This document shows positions 43,370 through 51,038 of a stretch of DNA of 64,000 bases, piece after piece; the stretch's first letter is position 1; each line of letters opens with the position of its first letter. Source of the stretch: UM-FILTER-47-13 sp964445195 (GTDB lineage: Bacteria; Pseudomonadota; Alphaproteobacteria; Micavibrionales; Micavibrionaceae); NCBI GenBank assembly GCA_964445195.1, contig CAYUKA010000006.1:1-64000 (forward strand), given 5' to 3'. A model generated the notes under the pieces. It saw nothing but the letters and a program-made list of their open reading frames with translations, had not been told where the DNA came from and did not search any database. The translations under genes were made by a program, and so were the position numbers.

Positions 43370-44509
43370 TTAGTGGCGACAGCCCGGCCCGTGCTTGTGG
43401 CCGTGATGATGGTGATGGTGGCCACAGCCGGGACCGTGTTCATGGGCGTCCGCCACGAAATCGGAATGCTGCTCGCGTACAGACGGGTCGACAAGCTGAT
43501 CGAGCCATTCGGCTTTGCCGAGGCACAGATCGACCCAGGCTTTTTTGCGTTCCGGCATCCGTTCCGCCGCCAGCACGGCATCGGTAATCGTCTCCAGCGC
43601 TGCAATATTATGTGCGCTCAGCTGGTCCAGCCGCGGCCCTTCATTGGTCATCTCGATCTGCGCCATGATTTCATCGCCATTCGCCGCCGCCACATTAAAG
43701 TCACTGCGCACCAGCGCGGTCAGTTGGGCCTTTAAACTGCGGTCAAGCGCTGCGTCATCCTGCAGCGCCGCGACATACGCATCACCGGCCAGCGCCCGGA
43801 AGATCTTTTCCTGCGCTGCAAAAATCTCCGGGTCGGTGTCGAAGCGGTTGCCGATCACCATCACGTTAATCGGGAAACCGATCTGCTCCTCGACCTGCCG
43901 CGCCATTTTCAGGTAGTCCTGCATGATCTCGATCGATTTTGGCTCCGGCCGCGCCACGACCATGATCGTATCGCCCTGCGCGTAAAGCGGCGTGCCAAAG
44001 GCATCACGGCCGTGCGCATTATCCACGAAGGTCACCCTATTTTCGCCGTGTACCCCGTCATTCATATGATTGAGCAGAAAGATCAGCGAGCCGATCTTGT
44101 CATGCAGGCACCCGGCGCCAATATCGCTGGCCTCATAGGTGCCGGTGCGCATTAGCCGCACACCGTCATGCACCCGGCTGTATTTCTGCAATATCGGGTC
44201 ATCGGGATTGCCGGCATCCCAGCGGCGCGAGTTTTCAGTCAGTGGCGAGACATCGACAACATGCTCGATATCCGGATAATCAGGATTACCGCCCTCAAGA
44301 TACGCGCGGATATCTTTCCAATGCCCGCAAATCTCCGGAATGTCAGCAACATCGTCCGGGCTGCACCCGAAAAAGCTGGCCAGGTTCTGGTCCGGGTTGG
44401 CGTCGACCACCAACGGCTCTCGTCCGTTTAAAGCCATATACTTCGCCAACAGTTCCAGAACCGTGGTTTTCCCGTCTGCGCCGGCCCCGCCGACAATCGT
44501 AAGCGGCAT
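43370..44509 (-). CDS. P-loop NTPase (CooC/ParA-like) with His/Cys-rich tail
   Basis: 379 residues. The N-terminal GGAGADGKTTVLELLAKYM is an atypical Walker A, lacking the signature lysine of MinD/CooC proteins. Then LVVDANPDQNLASFFGCSPDD, TFVDNAHGRDAFGTP, VVARPEPKSIEIMQDYL and INVMVIGNRFDTDPE follow the fold. The last about 25 residues are almost all His, Gly and Cys (HGPGCGHHHHHHGHKHGPGCRH), a metal-binding tail as in HypB/UreE/SlyD-type chaperones. Paralogue-like to the ATPase at 40222. A Zur-like box lies 51 bp upstream in a promoter. Probable zinc or nickel chaperone. Confidence 0.85.
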   Translation of the reverse strand: MPLTIVGGAGADGKTTVLELLAKYMALNGREPLVVDANPDQNLASFFGCSPDDVADIPEICGHWKDIRAYLEGGNPDYPDIEHVVDVSPLTENSRRWDAGNPDDPILQKYSRVHDGVRLMRTGTYEASDIGAGCLHDKIGSLIFLLNHMNDGVHGENRVTFVDNAHGRDAFGTPLYAQGDTIMVVARPEPKSIEIMQDYLKMARQVEEQIGFPINVMVIGNRFDTDPEIFAAQEKIFRALAGDAYVAALQDDAALDRSLKAQLTALVRSDFNVAAANGDEIMAQIEMTNEGPRLDQLSAHNIAALETITDAVLAAERMPERKKAWVDLCLGKAEWLDQLVDPSVREQHSDFVADAHEHGPGCGHHHHHHGHKHGPGCRH

Positions 44510-44544
44510 ATCCCTCTCCTTGTGTTAAAAAAACGTCCCAAATC

Positions 44545-44585
44545 CGAGATGATAAATAAAGTTATAATGTTACACTTGCAAGCGG
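44545..44585 (-). promoter_or_regulatory. Zur-box-like site B inside a promoter
   Basis: The box agttataatgttaca (44560-44574) precedes the His-tailed P-loop gene. On the minus strand TTGCAA, a 17-bp spacer that contains the box, and TATTTA form a candidate promoter, the same arrangement as at site A. Confidence 0.65.
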
Positions 44586-44639
44586 TATTTCACTGTTTAT
44601 ATGAAAATCATGAGTGGCTTATCAAGATCATGAAAGTTA

Positions 44640-44668
44640 TTGACTTATGACAATGATAAGTCTAAAAC
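44640..44668 (+). promoter_or_regulatory. Promoter with operator-like inverted repeat
   Basis: TTGACT (44640-44645), a 17-bp spacer and TAAAAC (44663-44668) lie 41 bp before the ATG at 44709. The repeat gacttat / ataagtc (44642-44662, 7-base gap) fills the spacer, so a dimeric regulator could block the promoter. Confidence 0.5.
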
Positions 44669-44708
44669 AAGCCCATATCCATATGTCACTATAAAAGAGA
44701 GTATCACC

Positions 44709-45207
44709 ATGACGGCACCCGCCCCCCCTAAAGCCCCTGTTCGGCCACAAGGCCAGTGCATTTACGTTGCCTGAAGGGCCGCGCGCCGGTCTCAAAATCA
44801 ACGCCCTGATTTTCAAGCCGGACCGCGGGCACGTGATTACCGGCGTGCTGCCGCAAACGATTGATGCGCGGACCATTCGCCGCACTGGAGAACTGGATGT
44901 CGACTTTACGCCATTCATAGACGAAACGAATGGCGCTTGTGATCTGGAAGTCGGCGCGGATTATACGGACGAGTTGAATACGCAGATGCGTGTGGCTCTG
45001 GCTGTCGGTTGCGATGAAAGCCACATCCCCCGCACCGCGATCGAAACCTATGACGGAACAGTTTATATCGTAGCCGAGACGGAAGAGGTGATCAATGAGC
45101 GTATAGAGACAGCCCTCGCGGCGGCTGAAATCGCCAGAATAACCGCACAAACCAATGCCGGTATGGATGCCCTGGTCAACCTCCTTGAGCCGAAGACAGC
45201 ACCGTAA
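44709..45207 (+). CDS. Hypothetical protein, apparent frameshift in C7 tract
   Basis: The open frame (TTG 44767 to stop 45207, 146 residues) has no good start. An ATG at 44709 with agagag upstream is in another frame and stops after 22 codons. Both frames cross ccccccc at 44721-44727. Moving forward one base there joins them into MTAPAPLKPLFGHKASAFTLPEGPRAG.., a natural N-terminus. So this is a sequencing error, a real frameshift, or a slippage-controlled gene. The protein is acidic and soluble, with no known family. It begins a plus-strand group with the next three genes. Confidence 0.6.
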
Positions 45208-45237
45208 ACAGGCGGCCGTTGCAATCACGAACCGCTC

Positions 45238-45268
45238 ATAAGACGTTAAAACATTATTAACGTTTTAT
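45238..45268. repeat. Inverted repeat between two hypothetical genes
   Basis: ataagacgttaa and ttaacgttttat are 12-bp arms with one mismatch and a 7-base loop, 31 bp after the preceding stop. AT-rich; a weak terminator or an operator for the next gene. Confidence 0.45.
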
Positions 45269-45327
45269 GACTATTATTCTTTGGTGGCAGCCAGCGCGCT
45301 ACCACATAAAAAGAGTAATAGAGGGTC

Positions 45328-45669
45328 ATGCATATCAAGCTTTTCATTTCGCAGCGCGGGCGCGTCCTTATGACCAGCGACCGCTATTTTACCAAGCCGA
45401 TCGAGGTGGTGATTTTCGATGCGGCAACTTATCGCCTGGCGTTTAAATTCGAAGATGTGCCGCATGCCTTCATGCTGAACTGCCCGATCGATGATCACGT
45501 GGCCTCATTTATCATGAATACCGATATATGCGGCCTCGGCTTTGAAATTGACGACGAGATCAAGGAAGCGGTTTACCTGCCGCTGATTACCAAGAACGCT
45601 GACCGGAAACAAGGAGCTTATCATGGCGCTGAACGTGGACGCGACGGGCACACAGCTATTTATCAGTGA
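45328..45669 (+). CDS. Hypothetical protein, paralogue of the 46301 protein
   Basis: 113 residues. No known family. The first 90 residues parallel the N-terminus of the protein at 46301: M(H/N)I.L.I.Q.G at the start, FDA.T..L.......F.LN.PI.D..A at 45-57, and ....VPL.L near 85. No signal peptide or TM segment. agag and aggg lie upstream of the ATG. Its 3' end overlaps the next gene by 47 bp; the last 25 residues look like read-through without conservation. Confidence 0.65.
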   Translation: MHIKLFISQRGRVLMTSDRYFTKPIEVVIFDAATYRLAFKFEDVPHAFMLNCPIDDHVASFIMNTDICGLGFEIDDEIKEAVYLPLITKNADRKQGAYHGAERGRDGHTAIYQ

Positions 45670-46156
45670 ACTGGGCGCCGCCGTTATCGCCCAGGCGGTG
45701 CATCACCCGGACGGCGATCCGGCACTGAGCGTTATCGACCCGGCGCTGCTTGAAGATCCGGCGCTGGAAGCCGCCCTGGTCACAGACCCCGCGGCAGACA
45801 TCGCCCCTGAAGATATCGTGATCAAAGACGGCATGAGCGCAGGCGATCTTGAAGCCCTGGCCACCGCCAAGGACAGCGAAGCCGCGACATATGACGGTAA
45901 TGCGCAAACGCAAAGGGCTTTAAGATTCGGCGAGGAAAATCAGGCCAATGCCCTGGACGCCGCCGCGCAGGCCGCGCAAAAAGACGCGGAATATGACAGC
46001 CGCGAAGCCGAAGCCGAAAAGCACGAAATCCGCGCCGCACAGGCCGATGGACGGGCCGACAAGCATATGGATGACCGCGATGCCGCGGGCGCGCAGGCTG
46101 ACCAGGCCGATATGGCTGCTGCCGCAGTGCCGAAACCGCCGCCGGGCGCCGGATAA
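45623..46156 (+). CDS. Hypothetical Ala/Asp/Glu-rich protein
   Basis: 177 residues, AAGGAG before the ATG. The N-terminal half is a folded-looking domain (ALNVDATGTQLFISELGAAVIAQAVHH). The C-terminal half (about 100-165) is a long charged helix with repeating Ala, Asp and Glu, probably a coiled coil, ending in Pro/Gly. Unknown family. The helix is reminiscent of ruler or scaffold proteins, but this is only composition. Coupled to the preceding gene by overlap. Confidence 0.65.
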   Translation: MALNVDATGTQLFISELGAAVIAQAVHHPDGDPALSVIDPALLEDPALEAALVTDPAADIAPEDIVIKDGMSAGDLEALATAKDSEAATYDGNAQTQRALRFGEENQANALDAAAQAAQKDAEYDSREAEAEKHEIRAAQADGRADKHMDDRDAAGAQADQADMAAAAVPKPPPGAG

Positions 46157-46300
46157 ACAGCGCCGCCTTATAAGTTATGACAATAAAAGCTTGCCAAATA
46201 ACCGGCAATGGTTTAAGACCTTGCCCCTGATACTTGATATGACTATGTTTTAATAGTCGGCGGCATATTTAAAGTATAACCCAAACTCAGAGATAGCATT

Positions 46301-46927
46301 ATGAATATTGACCTGCTCATCACGCAGGATGGCGATATCGGCCTGGTTTGCGATGCGGCGTTCGAGAGCGCCGTGGCCGGGGCAATGTTCGATGCCGAGA
46401 CAAGGCAGTTAACGCTGGAGCACGCCAATCTCGACACGTTCGACCTGAATATCCCGATTGAAGACGACATCGCCGATGCGTTGATCTGGACCCATATCCT
46501 GCAGGTCGGGGTCATTGCGCACGATCAGGTGCAGGACAACCAGCAGGTACCGCTGATGTTGCTCAACGATCCGCACGGCATGGAGCAGGGGCGGCCGCCC
46601 ATGCGCCCGGCCAAATCCGTTATGGCGTTCGAACGGTTCCTGAAAGCCTGCGTCGCCGGCCAGCCGGTTCACCGCGATGATCTGGGCGATGAAGATATCG
46701 CCGGTTCGGTGGTTGGCGGCCTGAACCGCGCCGTATTGCAATTCGCCCCACATCTCGCCCGCCAGCGGACGCTGGAAGCCAGCCATGACCTGAATATGAG
46801 CGGCCCGAGCGGGCCAAGCGCCCCCGGTATGGGTCTGGGCGGCGGTGGAGGCGGTGGCGGTGCTAGATCCGCCCCACCGGCCCGGCGGCAAACCGGCGCC
46901 GAAGACTATCCGGATGATGACGGCTAA
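46301..46927 (+). CDS. Hypothetical protein with paralogous N-terminal domain
   Basis: 208 residues. The N-terminal about 90 residues repeat the protein at 45328 (see there). The C-terminal extension holds a helical domain (VMAFERFLKACVAGQPVHRDD..., GGLNRAVLQFAPHLARQRTLE) and a glycine run of eight within GMGLGGGG.., ending in an acidic tail. No family is recognised. Preceded by its own 144-bp gap with a possible promoter (ttgccc, 17 bp, tatgtt at 46221-46249). Confidence 0.65.
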   Translation: MNIDLLITQDGDIGLVCDAAFESAVAGAMFDAETRQLTLEHANLDTFDLNIPIEDDIADALIWTHILQVGVIAHDQVQDNQQVPLMLLNDPHGMEQGRPPMRPAKSVMAFERFLKACVAGQPVHRDDLGDEDIAGSVVGGLNRAVLQFAPHLARQRTLEASHDLNMSGPSGPSAPGMGLGGGGGGGGARSAPPARRQTGAEDYPDDDG

Positions 46928-46998
46928 ATCGTCTTGATTTCCGGGCGACAGGCCCTAAATTTAATGGCGTCGGATCACATTCATACAGGAGCTGCGCC

Positions 46999-47463
46999 AT
47001 GTCACCGCAACCTTACATCGCCAACCAGGACATCATTAACGGCCTGACGAAGGTACTGGCCGATACGTTTGTGCTGTATTTCAAAACCCACGCCTTCCAC
47101 TGGAATGTCGAGGGGCCGCACTTCAAACAGCTGCACGACCTGTTCGGCGAACAATATACCGAACTCTGGACCGTCACCGACGAGATTGCCGAGCGTATCC
47201 GGGCGCTGGATGCCTATGCACCGCTAAATCTTGCCGCCATAACGGCGCAGGCCGGCCTGCAGGAAACCGGCCAGATGCCGGATGCCGGCGAAATGATTGC
47301 CCAGCTTGCCAACGATAATGCCGAAATTGTGAGCACAATCTATCCGGTTTTGCACACCGCCCAGGAGGCCGGCGACGAAGCAACCACCGACCTGCTGATC
47401 GGCCGGGTCGAAGTTCATGAAAAAACCGCCTGGATGCTGCGCAGCATGGCGAAAAGCGCCTGA
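46999..47463 (+). CDS. dps: Dps-family DNA-protection/iron-storage protein
   Basis: Ferritin-like dodecamer that oxidises Fe2+ with peroxide and shields DNA. The ferroxidase site is visible at the subunit interface: KTHAFHWNVEGPHFKQLHDLF (His and Asp ligands) and ELWTVTDEIAERIRALD (Glu). 154 residues, a normal length. aggag precedes the ATG at the right distance. Monocistronic, ending 1 bp from the convergent mltG stop. Confidence 0.95.
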   Translation: MSPQPYIANQDIINGLTKVLADTFVLYFKTHAFHWNVEGPHFKQLHDLFGEQYTELWTVTDEIAERIRALDAYAPLNLAAITAQAGLQETGQMPDAGEMIAQLANDNAEIVSTIYPVLHTAQEAGDEATTDLLIGRVEVHEKTAWMLRSMAKSA

Positions 47464-47464
47464 G

Positions 47465-48469
47465 TTACTCCGCTGCCTGCTGCCGGCGAATCGTCCGCCA
47501 CTGCGCGACGTTACGGTTATGCTCCTCCAGCGTCTTGCCAAAAGCATGCCCGCCGGTGCCGTCGGCAACGAAATAATAATACTCATGCTCTTCGGGATTC
47601 AGGACCGCCTCAAGCGACGCCCGGCCCGGATTGGCAATCGGCCCCGGTGGCAGACCGGGATATTTATAGGTATTATAGGGCGATTCGAACTGTAAGTCCT
47701 TGCGCAGCAGCCGCCGCCCCAGCGGCCCCTGCCCTTCATCCTGTATCCTGCCCTCAGTGAGCGCATAAATCACTGTCGGGTCGGTTTGCAGTTTCATCCC
47801 TTTTTCGAGCCGGTTGACGAACACCCCGGCAACCCGCCGCCGTTCCGCCGCCACGGATGTTTCCTTTTCAACGATTGAAGCCAGGATCACAACTTCGGCT
47901 TCCGAAAGCAGCGGGCCGCCGTCAGGCCGGTCCCTGACCAGCTGGTCGAGCGTCTCCTTCATCGCCTGACGCATGCGGTCGAGCTTGGCCTGCCGATCAT
48001 CGCCCCAGACATAATGATAGGTTTCCGGCAACAGGCTTCCTTCGGGCGGGATCTCGGTGATCTCACCGCGCAACCCCTCGGTGTCATTCAAAAGCTGCAC
48101 GATCTGCCAGCTGGTCAGCCCTTCGGGGATCGTCAGAACCCGGCGGTAAACCGCGCCGTCCTCCAGCTTCTGTAACAGCGCCACCATCGACAGGCCGGGT
48201 TCAAACCGGTATTCCCCGGCCTTGATCGCCTTGTCGGCACCGGTCAGACGTGCCGCGCCGCGAAACAGCAGCGGTTCGGCGATAATCCCGTCAGCCGCCA
48301 GCCGGGCGCTGATCGTCGCCACGCCCTGCCCGCTTTCAACAACAAACAGCGCCGGCTCCGTGAGCGGTCCCGCCCTGGTGTATTCATGATACGCCCACAG
48401 GCCCGCCCCGGCAGCCAGTATGGCAGAGAACACAATCAAAAAACTGAAAAAGGATAAAGCCGCCCTCAT
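47465..48469 (-). CDS. mltG: Endolytic murein transglycosylase MltG
   Basis: YceG family, cleaves nascent glycan strands and so limits chain length. One N-terminal TM anchor (about residues 5-28). Then a LysM-like part (VESGQGVATISARLAADGII), the domain GLLPETYHYVWGDD and the catalytic VVILASIVEKETSVAAER with the active-site Glu. The C-terminus has QTDPTVIYAL and PYNTYKYPGLPPGPIANPG. 334 residues. Its ATG overlaps the stop of the MAPEG gene by 4 bp. Confidence 0.95.
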   Translation of the reverse strand: MRAALSFFSFLIVFSAILAAGAGLWAYHEYTRAGPLTEPALFVVESGQGVATISARLAADGIIAEPLLFRGAARLTGADKAIKAGEYRFEPGLSMVALLQKLEDGAVYRRVLTIPEGLTSWQIVQLLNDTEGLRGEITEIPPEGSLLPETYHYVWGDDRQAKLDRMRQAMKETLDQLVRDRPDGGPLLSEAEVVILASIVEKETSVAAERRRVAGVFVNRLEKGMKLQTDPTVIYALTEGRIQDEGQGPLGRRLLRKDLQFESPYNTYKYPGLPPGPIANPGRASLEAVLNPEEHEYYYFVADGTGGHAFGKTLEEHNRNVAQWRTIRRQQAAE

Positions 48470-48876
48470 GAGGACAGCATTATAAACCCGTTTGCCAGCG
48501 CCGCAAAGAGCAGGATAGCAGAACCGGTAACCAGCGAGCCAACCGTCAGGATCCCGGCGGCAAAGCGCTCACGGGTAACGCCGGCTGATTTTTTCAGACC
48601 GCGGAAATGCAGCAGGCGCGAGGCCACCAGCGCCACGCCAAACAGATGAATCAGCCAGCCGTGATGACCGTACATCATCTCGATCAGGATCATCAGGATC
48701 AGGATATAGGGCACGGTCTCGGTGAAATTGCCGTGAATGCGGATCGCCGCCTGTAATTCCTCTTGACCGCCTGTGCCCAGTCCGACCTTGTGTTTGTAGC
48801 GCAGCCTGACAATATGCAGGAATAAAAACGCCAGCCACAGGCCAAGAACAGCGGCATAGATGGCGGTTATCATCAT
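48466..48876 (-). CDS. MAPEG-family membrane protein
   Basis: 136 residues with four hydrophobic segments. The family marks are RIHGNFTETVPYILILM and HLFGVALVASRLLHFRGL, as in the bacterial MAPEG (YecN) proteins related to eicosanoid/glutathione enzymes. Overlaps both neighbours as ATGA, so translationally coupled inside fabF-MAPEG-mltG. Its biochemical role in this place is unknown; GSH-linked activity is not shown. Confidence 0.88.
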   Translation of the reverse strand: MMITAIYAAVLGLWLAFLFLHIVRLRYKHKVGLGTGGQEELQAAIRIHGNFTETVPYILILMILIEMMYGHHGWLIHLFGVALVASRLLHFRGLKKSAGVTRERFAAGILTVGSLVTGSAILLFAALANGFIMLSS

Positions 48877-50144
48877 ACCCGCCTTAAAATCAGGCTGGCA
48901 TTCGTGCCGCCGAACCCGAACGAGTTGGACAGCGCCGTGGTCACGGTTTTTTCTTTCGCGGTGTGCGGCACCAGGTCAAGCCCCTGGCAATCTTCAGAAA
49001 CATTATCAAGATTGAGCGTCGGCGGCAGGATACCGGTTTCCATGGCTTTAAGCGTATAAATCGCCTCTACCGCCCCGGCGGCACCGAGCAAATGCCCGAT
49101 CGCCGATTTGGTCGAGGACATGGAAATGGTCTCAAGCGCGTTGCCGAACAGGCGCTTGACCGCCGTGCATTCGATCCCGTCACCGACCGGCGTCGAGGTG
49201 CCGTGCGCGTTGATATAATCGATTCCTTCCGGATTGACGCCGCCATTACCCAGCGCCGCTTTCATCGCGCGGTAACCGCCATCGCCATCCTCGGCCGGCG
49301 AGGTCATGTGATAAGCATCACCCGACAGGCCGTAGCCCTTGACCTCGGCATAGATGTTCGCGCCGCGCTGCTTGGCGTGCTCGTATTCCTCGAGGATCAC
49401 TATGCCCGCGCCCTCGGCGATGACAAACCCGTCCCGGCCCGCATCGAACGGCCGCGACGCTTCCTGCGGCCGGTCGTTATAACCGGTCGACAATGCCCGC
49501 ACAGCGGCGAAACTGGCCACGCCGAGGCGGTTTGCCGCCGCCTCCGCGCCGCCCGCAACCATGACATCGGCATCGCCCAGCGCAATCAGCCGCGCGGCAT
49601 CGCCGATCGCGTGTGTGCCGGTCGCGCAGGCTGTCACCACGGAATGGTTCGGCCCTTTAAATCCGTATTTAATCGAAACATGGCCGGAGGCGAGGTTAAT
49701 CAGCATCGCCGGGTTGGCAAAAGGCGAGATACGCCGGGGGCCCCGCTCATGCAGCGTGATCGAGGTATCGTACATCGTCCCCAGACCGCCGATACCGGAA
49801 CCGATCATTACGCCGGTACGCTGCAGCGACTCCTCATCGTCCGGCTGCCAGCCGGCATCCGTCACGGCTTCCTGTGCCGCAGCCAGCGCAAAATGGATAA
49901 AACGATCCATTTTCTTCTGCTCTTTCGGCGGCACAAACAAATCGGCATTGAAATGACCGGGCGGCGGCGTATCCGCATCGCTTTTCGGCACATGGCCGGC
50001 AATCTGCGAGGCAATGTCCGATGCTTCAAATTCGGTGATACGGTCAATACCGCTTTCGCCCGCCGTCAGGCGCGCCCAGTTGTGGTCAACCCCGACGCCC
50101 AAAGGCGACACGACCCCCATACCGGTGACAACGACGCGTCTCAT
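48873..50144 (-). CDS. fabF: 3-oxoacyl-ACP synthase II
   Basis: Elongating condensing enzyme of fatty-acid synthesis. Active site residues: nucleophile Cys in VVTACATGTHAIG, His in NAHGTSTPVGD, and His in KSAIGHLLGAAGAVE. The C-terminus has NSFGFGGTNASLI. 423 residues. Starts 60 bp after acpP, the usual acpP-fabF order of alphaproteobacteria, and overlaps the MAPEG gene by 4 bp. Confidence 0.97.
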   Translation of the reverse strand: MRRVVVTGMGVVSPLGVGVDHNWARLTAGESGIDRITEFEASDIASQIAGHVPKSDADTPPPGHFNADLFVPPKEQKKMDRFIHFALAAAQEAVTDAGWQPDDEESLQRTGVMIGSGIGGLGTMYDTSITLHERGPRRISPFANPAMLINLASGHVSIKYGFKGPNHSVVTACATGTHAIGDAARLIALGDADVMVAGGAEAAANRLGVASFAAVRALSTGYNDRPQEASRPFDAGRDGFVIAEGAGIVILEEYEHAKQRGANIYAEVKGYGLSGDAYHMTSPAEDGDGGYRAMKAALGNGGVNPEGIDYINAHGTSTPVGDGIECTAVKRLFGNALETISMSSTKSAIGHLLGAAGAVEAIYTLKAMETGILPPTLNLDNVSEDCQGLDLVPHTAKEKTVTTALSNSFGFGGTNASLILRRV

Positions 50145-50204
50145 GATAAATGTCCGAGAAACAGGGTCCCGGACGCCAGGTCAGCGCCCGGACCGCAACG
50201 GGCC

Positions 50205-50444
50205 TTATTCGGCCGCGTTGTCCTTGATGAAGGTAATGGCATCGCCGACCGTCTGGATTTTTTCGGCAGCATCATCAGGAATCTCGACGTTAAACTCTTC
50301 TTCGAACGCCATCACAAGTTCAACCGTATCCAGCGAGTCCGCGCCCAGATCGTCAATAAAGCTGGCCTCTTCGGACACCTTGCCCTCATCAACACCCAGA
50401 TGCTCAACAACGATTTTTTTCACTCTGTCGGCAATGTCAGTCAT
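50205..50444 (-). CDS. acpP: Acyl carrier protein
   Basis: 79 residues, strongly acidic. The phosphopantetheine Ser is in GADSLDTVELVMAFEEEF. Carries acyl chains between the fab enzymes. The ATG follows taaggaataaagg. On the minus strand TTGATT, 17 bp and TAAAGT in the 154-bp upstream gap form a possible promoter. Confidence 0.97.
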   Translation of the reverse strand: MTDIADRVKKIVVEHLGVDEGKVSEEASFIDDLGADSLDTVELVMAFEEEFNVEIPDDAAEKIQTVGDAITFIKDNAAE

Positions 50445-50598
50445 CCTTTATTCCTTACCTTTTCAGTTAACTCTTTATAACGTCGAAACGGGACTTTAAG
50501 CGGCTCGATTGTTCAAATCAAGCGATTTATCTGGCTACCATAGACGCTATTGATATTCCAGCGTTTTCAGGCCGCAAACCGCGCCAGTGTGGATAATC

Positions 50599-50934
50599 CT
50601 AAGGCTCTAAAAGCCGCAGGCCTTTATGCCATTCCGGCGCTTCAAACGGTAATGTCATTTCAAGAACATTGTTTACATTACCAAGTCCTGCTTCCTGAAT
50701 CTGCCGTGCTGCATTTTCCGTGCACGAAATATATAAAAACGGCGCCCAGGCCGGACGGCTACAAAATAAAACCTCATCACAGAGATGGTTTTCTTTTATA
50801 AAGTCCTTCACATTCTGCCAGCCCTGGCTTATAGCCTTGCGGCCAAATTCGAGCATCGGACGGGCAGCCTGTTGCGGTGTCCCGGCATAGTCCTTATCTT
50901 CAAATACATTTATAGCGATAAGATAGCGCTTCAT
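50599..50934 (-). CDS. Hypothetical protein
   Basis: 111 residues from ATG 50934, which has GGGGAG upstream; 15 further residues to 50979 are in frame but lack a ribosome site. No family is recognised. Soluble, mixed alpha/beta: MKRYLIAINVFEDKDYAG, a helical middle, CDEVLFCSRPAWAPFLYISC with three Cys, and LPFEAPEWHKGLRLLEP. It interrupts the fab cluster between fabG and acpP and is less GC-rich than its neighbours, so it may be a later insertion. Confidence 0.7.
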   Translation of the reverse strand: MKRYLIAINVFEDKDYAGTPQQAARPMLEFGRKAISQGWQNVKDFIKENHLCDEVLFCSRPAWAPFLYISCTENAARQIQEAGLGNVNNVLEMTLPFEAPEWHKGLRLLEP

Positions 50935-50998
50935 TTTTCGCTCCCCGTAATAATTATTTTTATAATGCAAAAGAAGCAATGCTAGACAATTCGGGGCA

Positions 50999-51033
50999 TA
51001 AAATCCATAGCCTTTTTAAGGCTATGGATTTTA
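50999..51033. terminator. Hairpin terminator between fabG and hypothetical gene
   Basis: Arms of 14 bp (core aaatccatagcc / ggctatggattt) around the 7-base loop tttttaa, 6 bp after the fabG stop. A/T runs flank it on both sides, so it is likely the end of the fabG transcript. Confidence 0.8.
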
Positions 51034-51038
51034 CAGTA

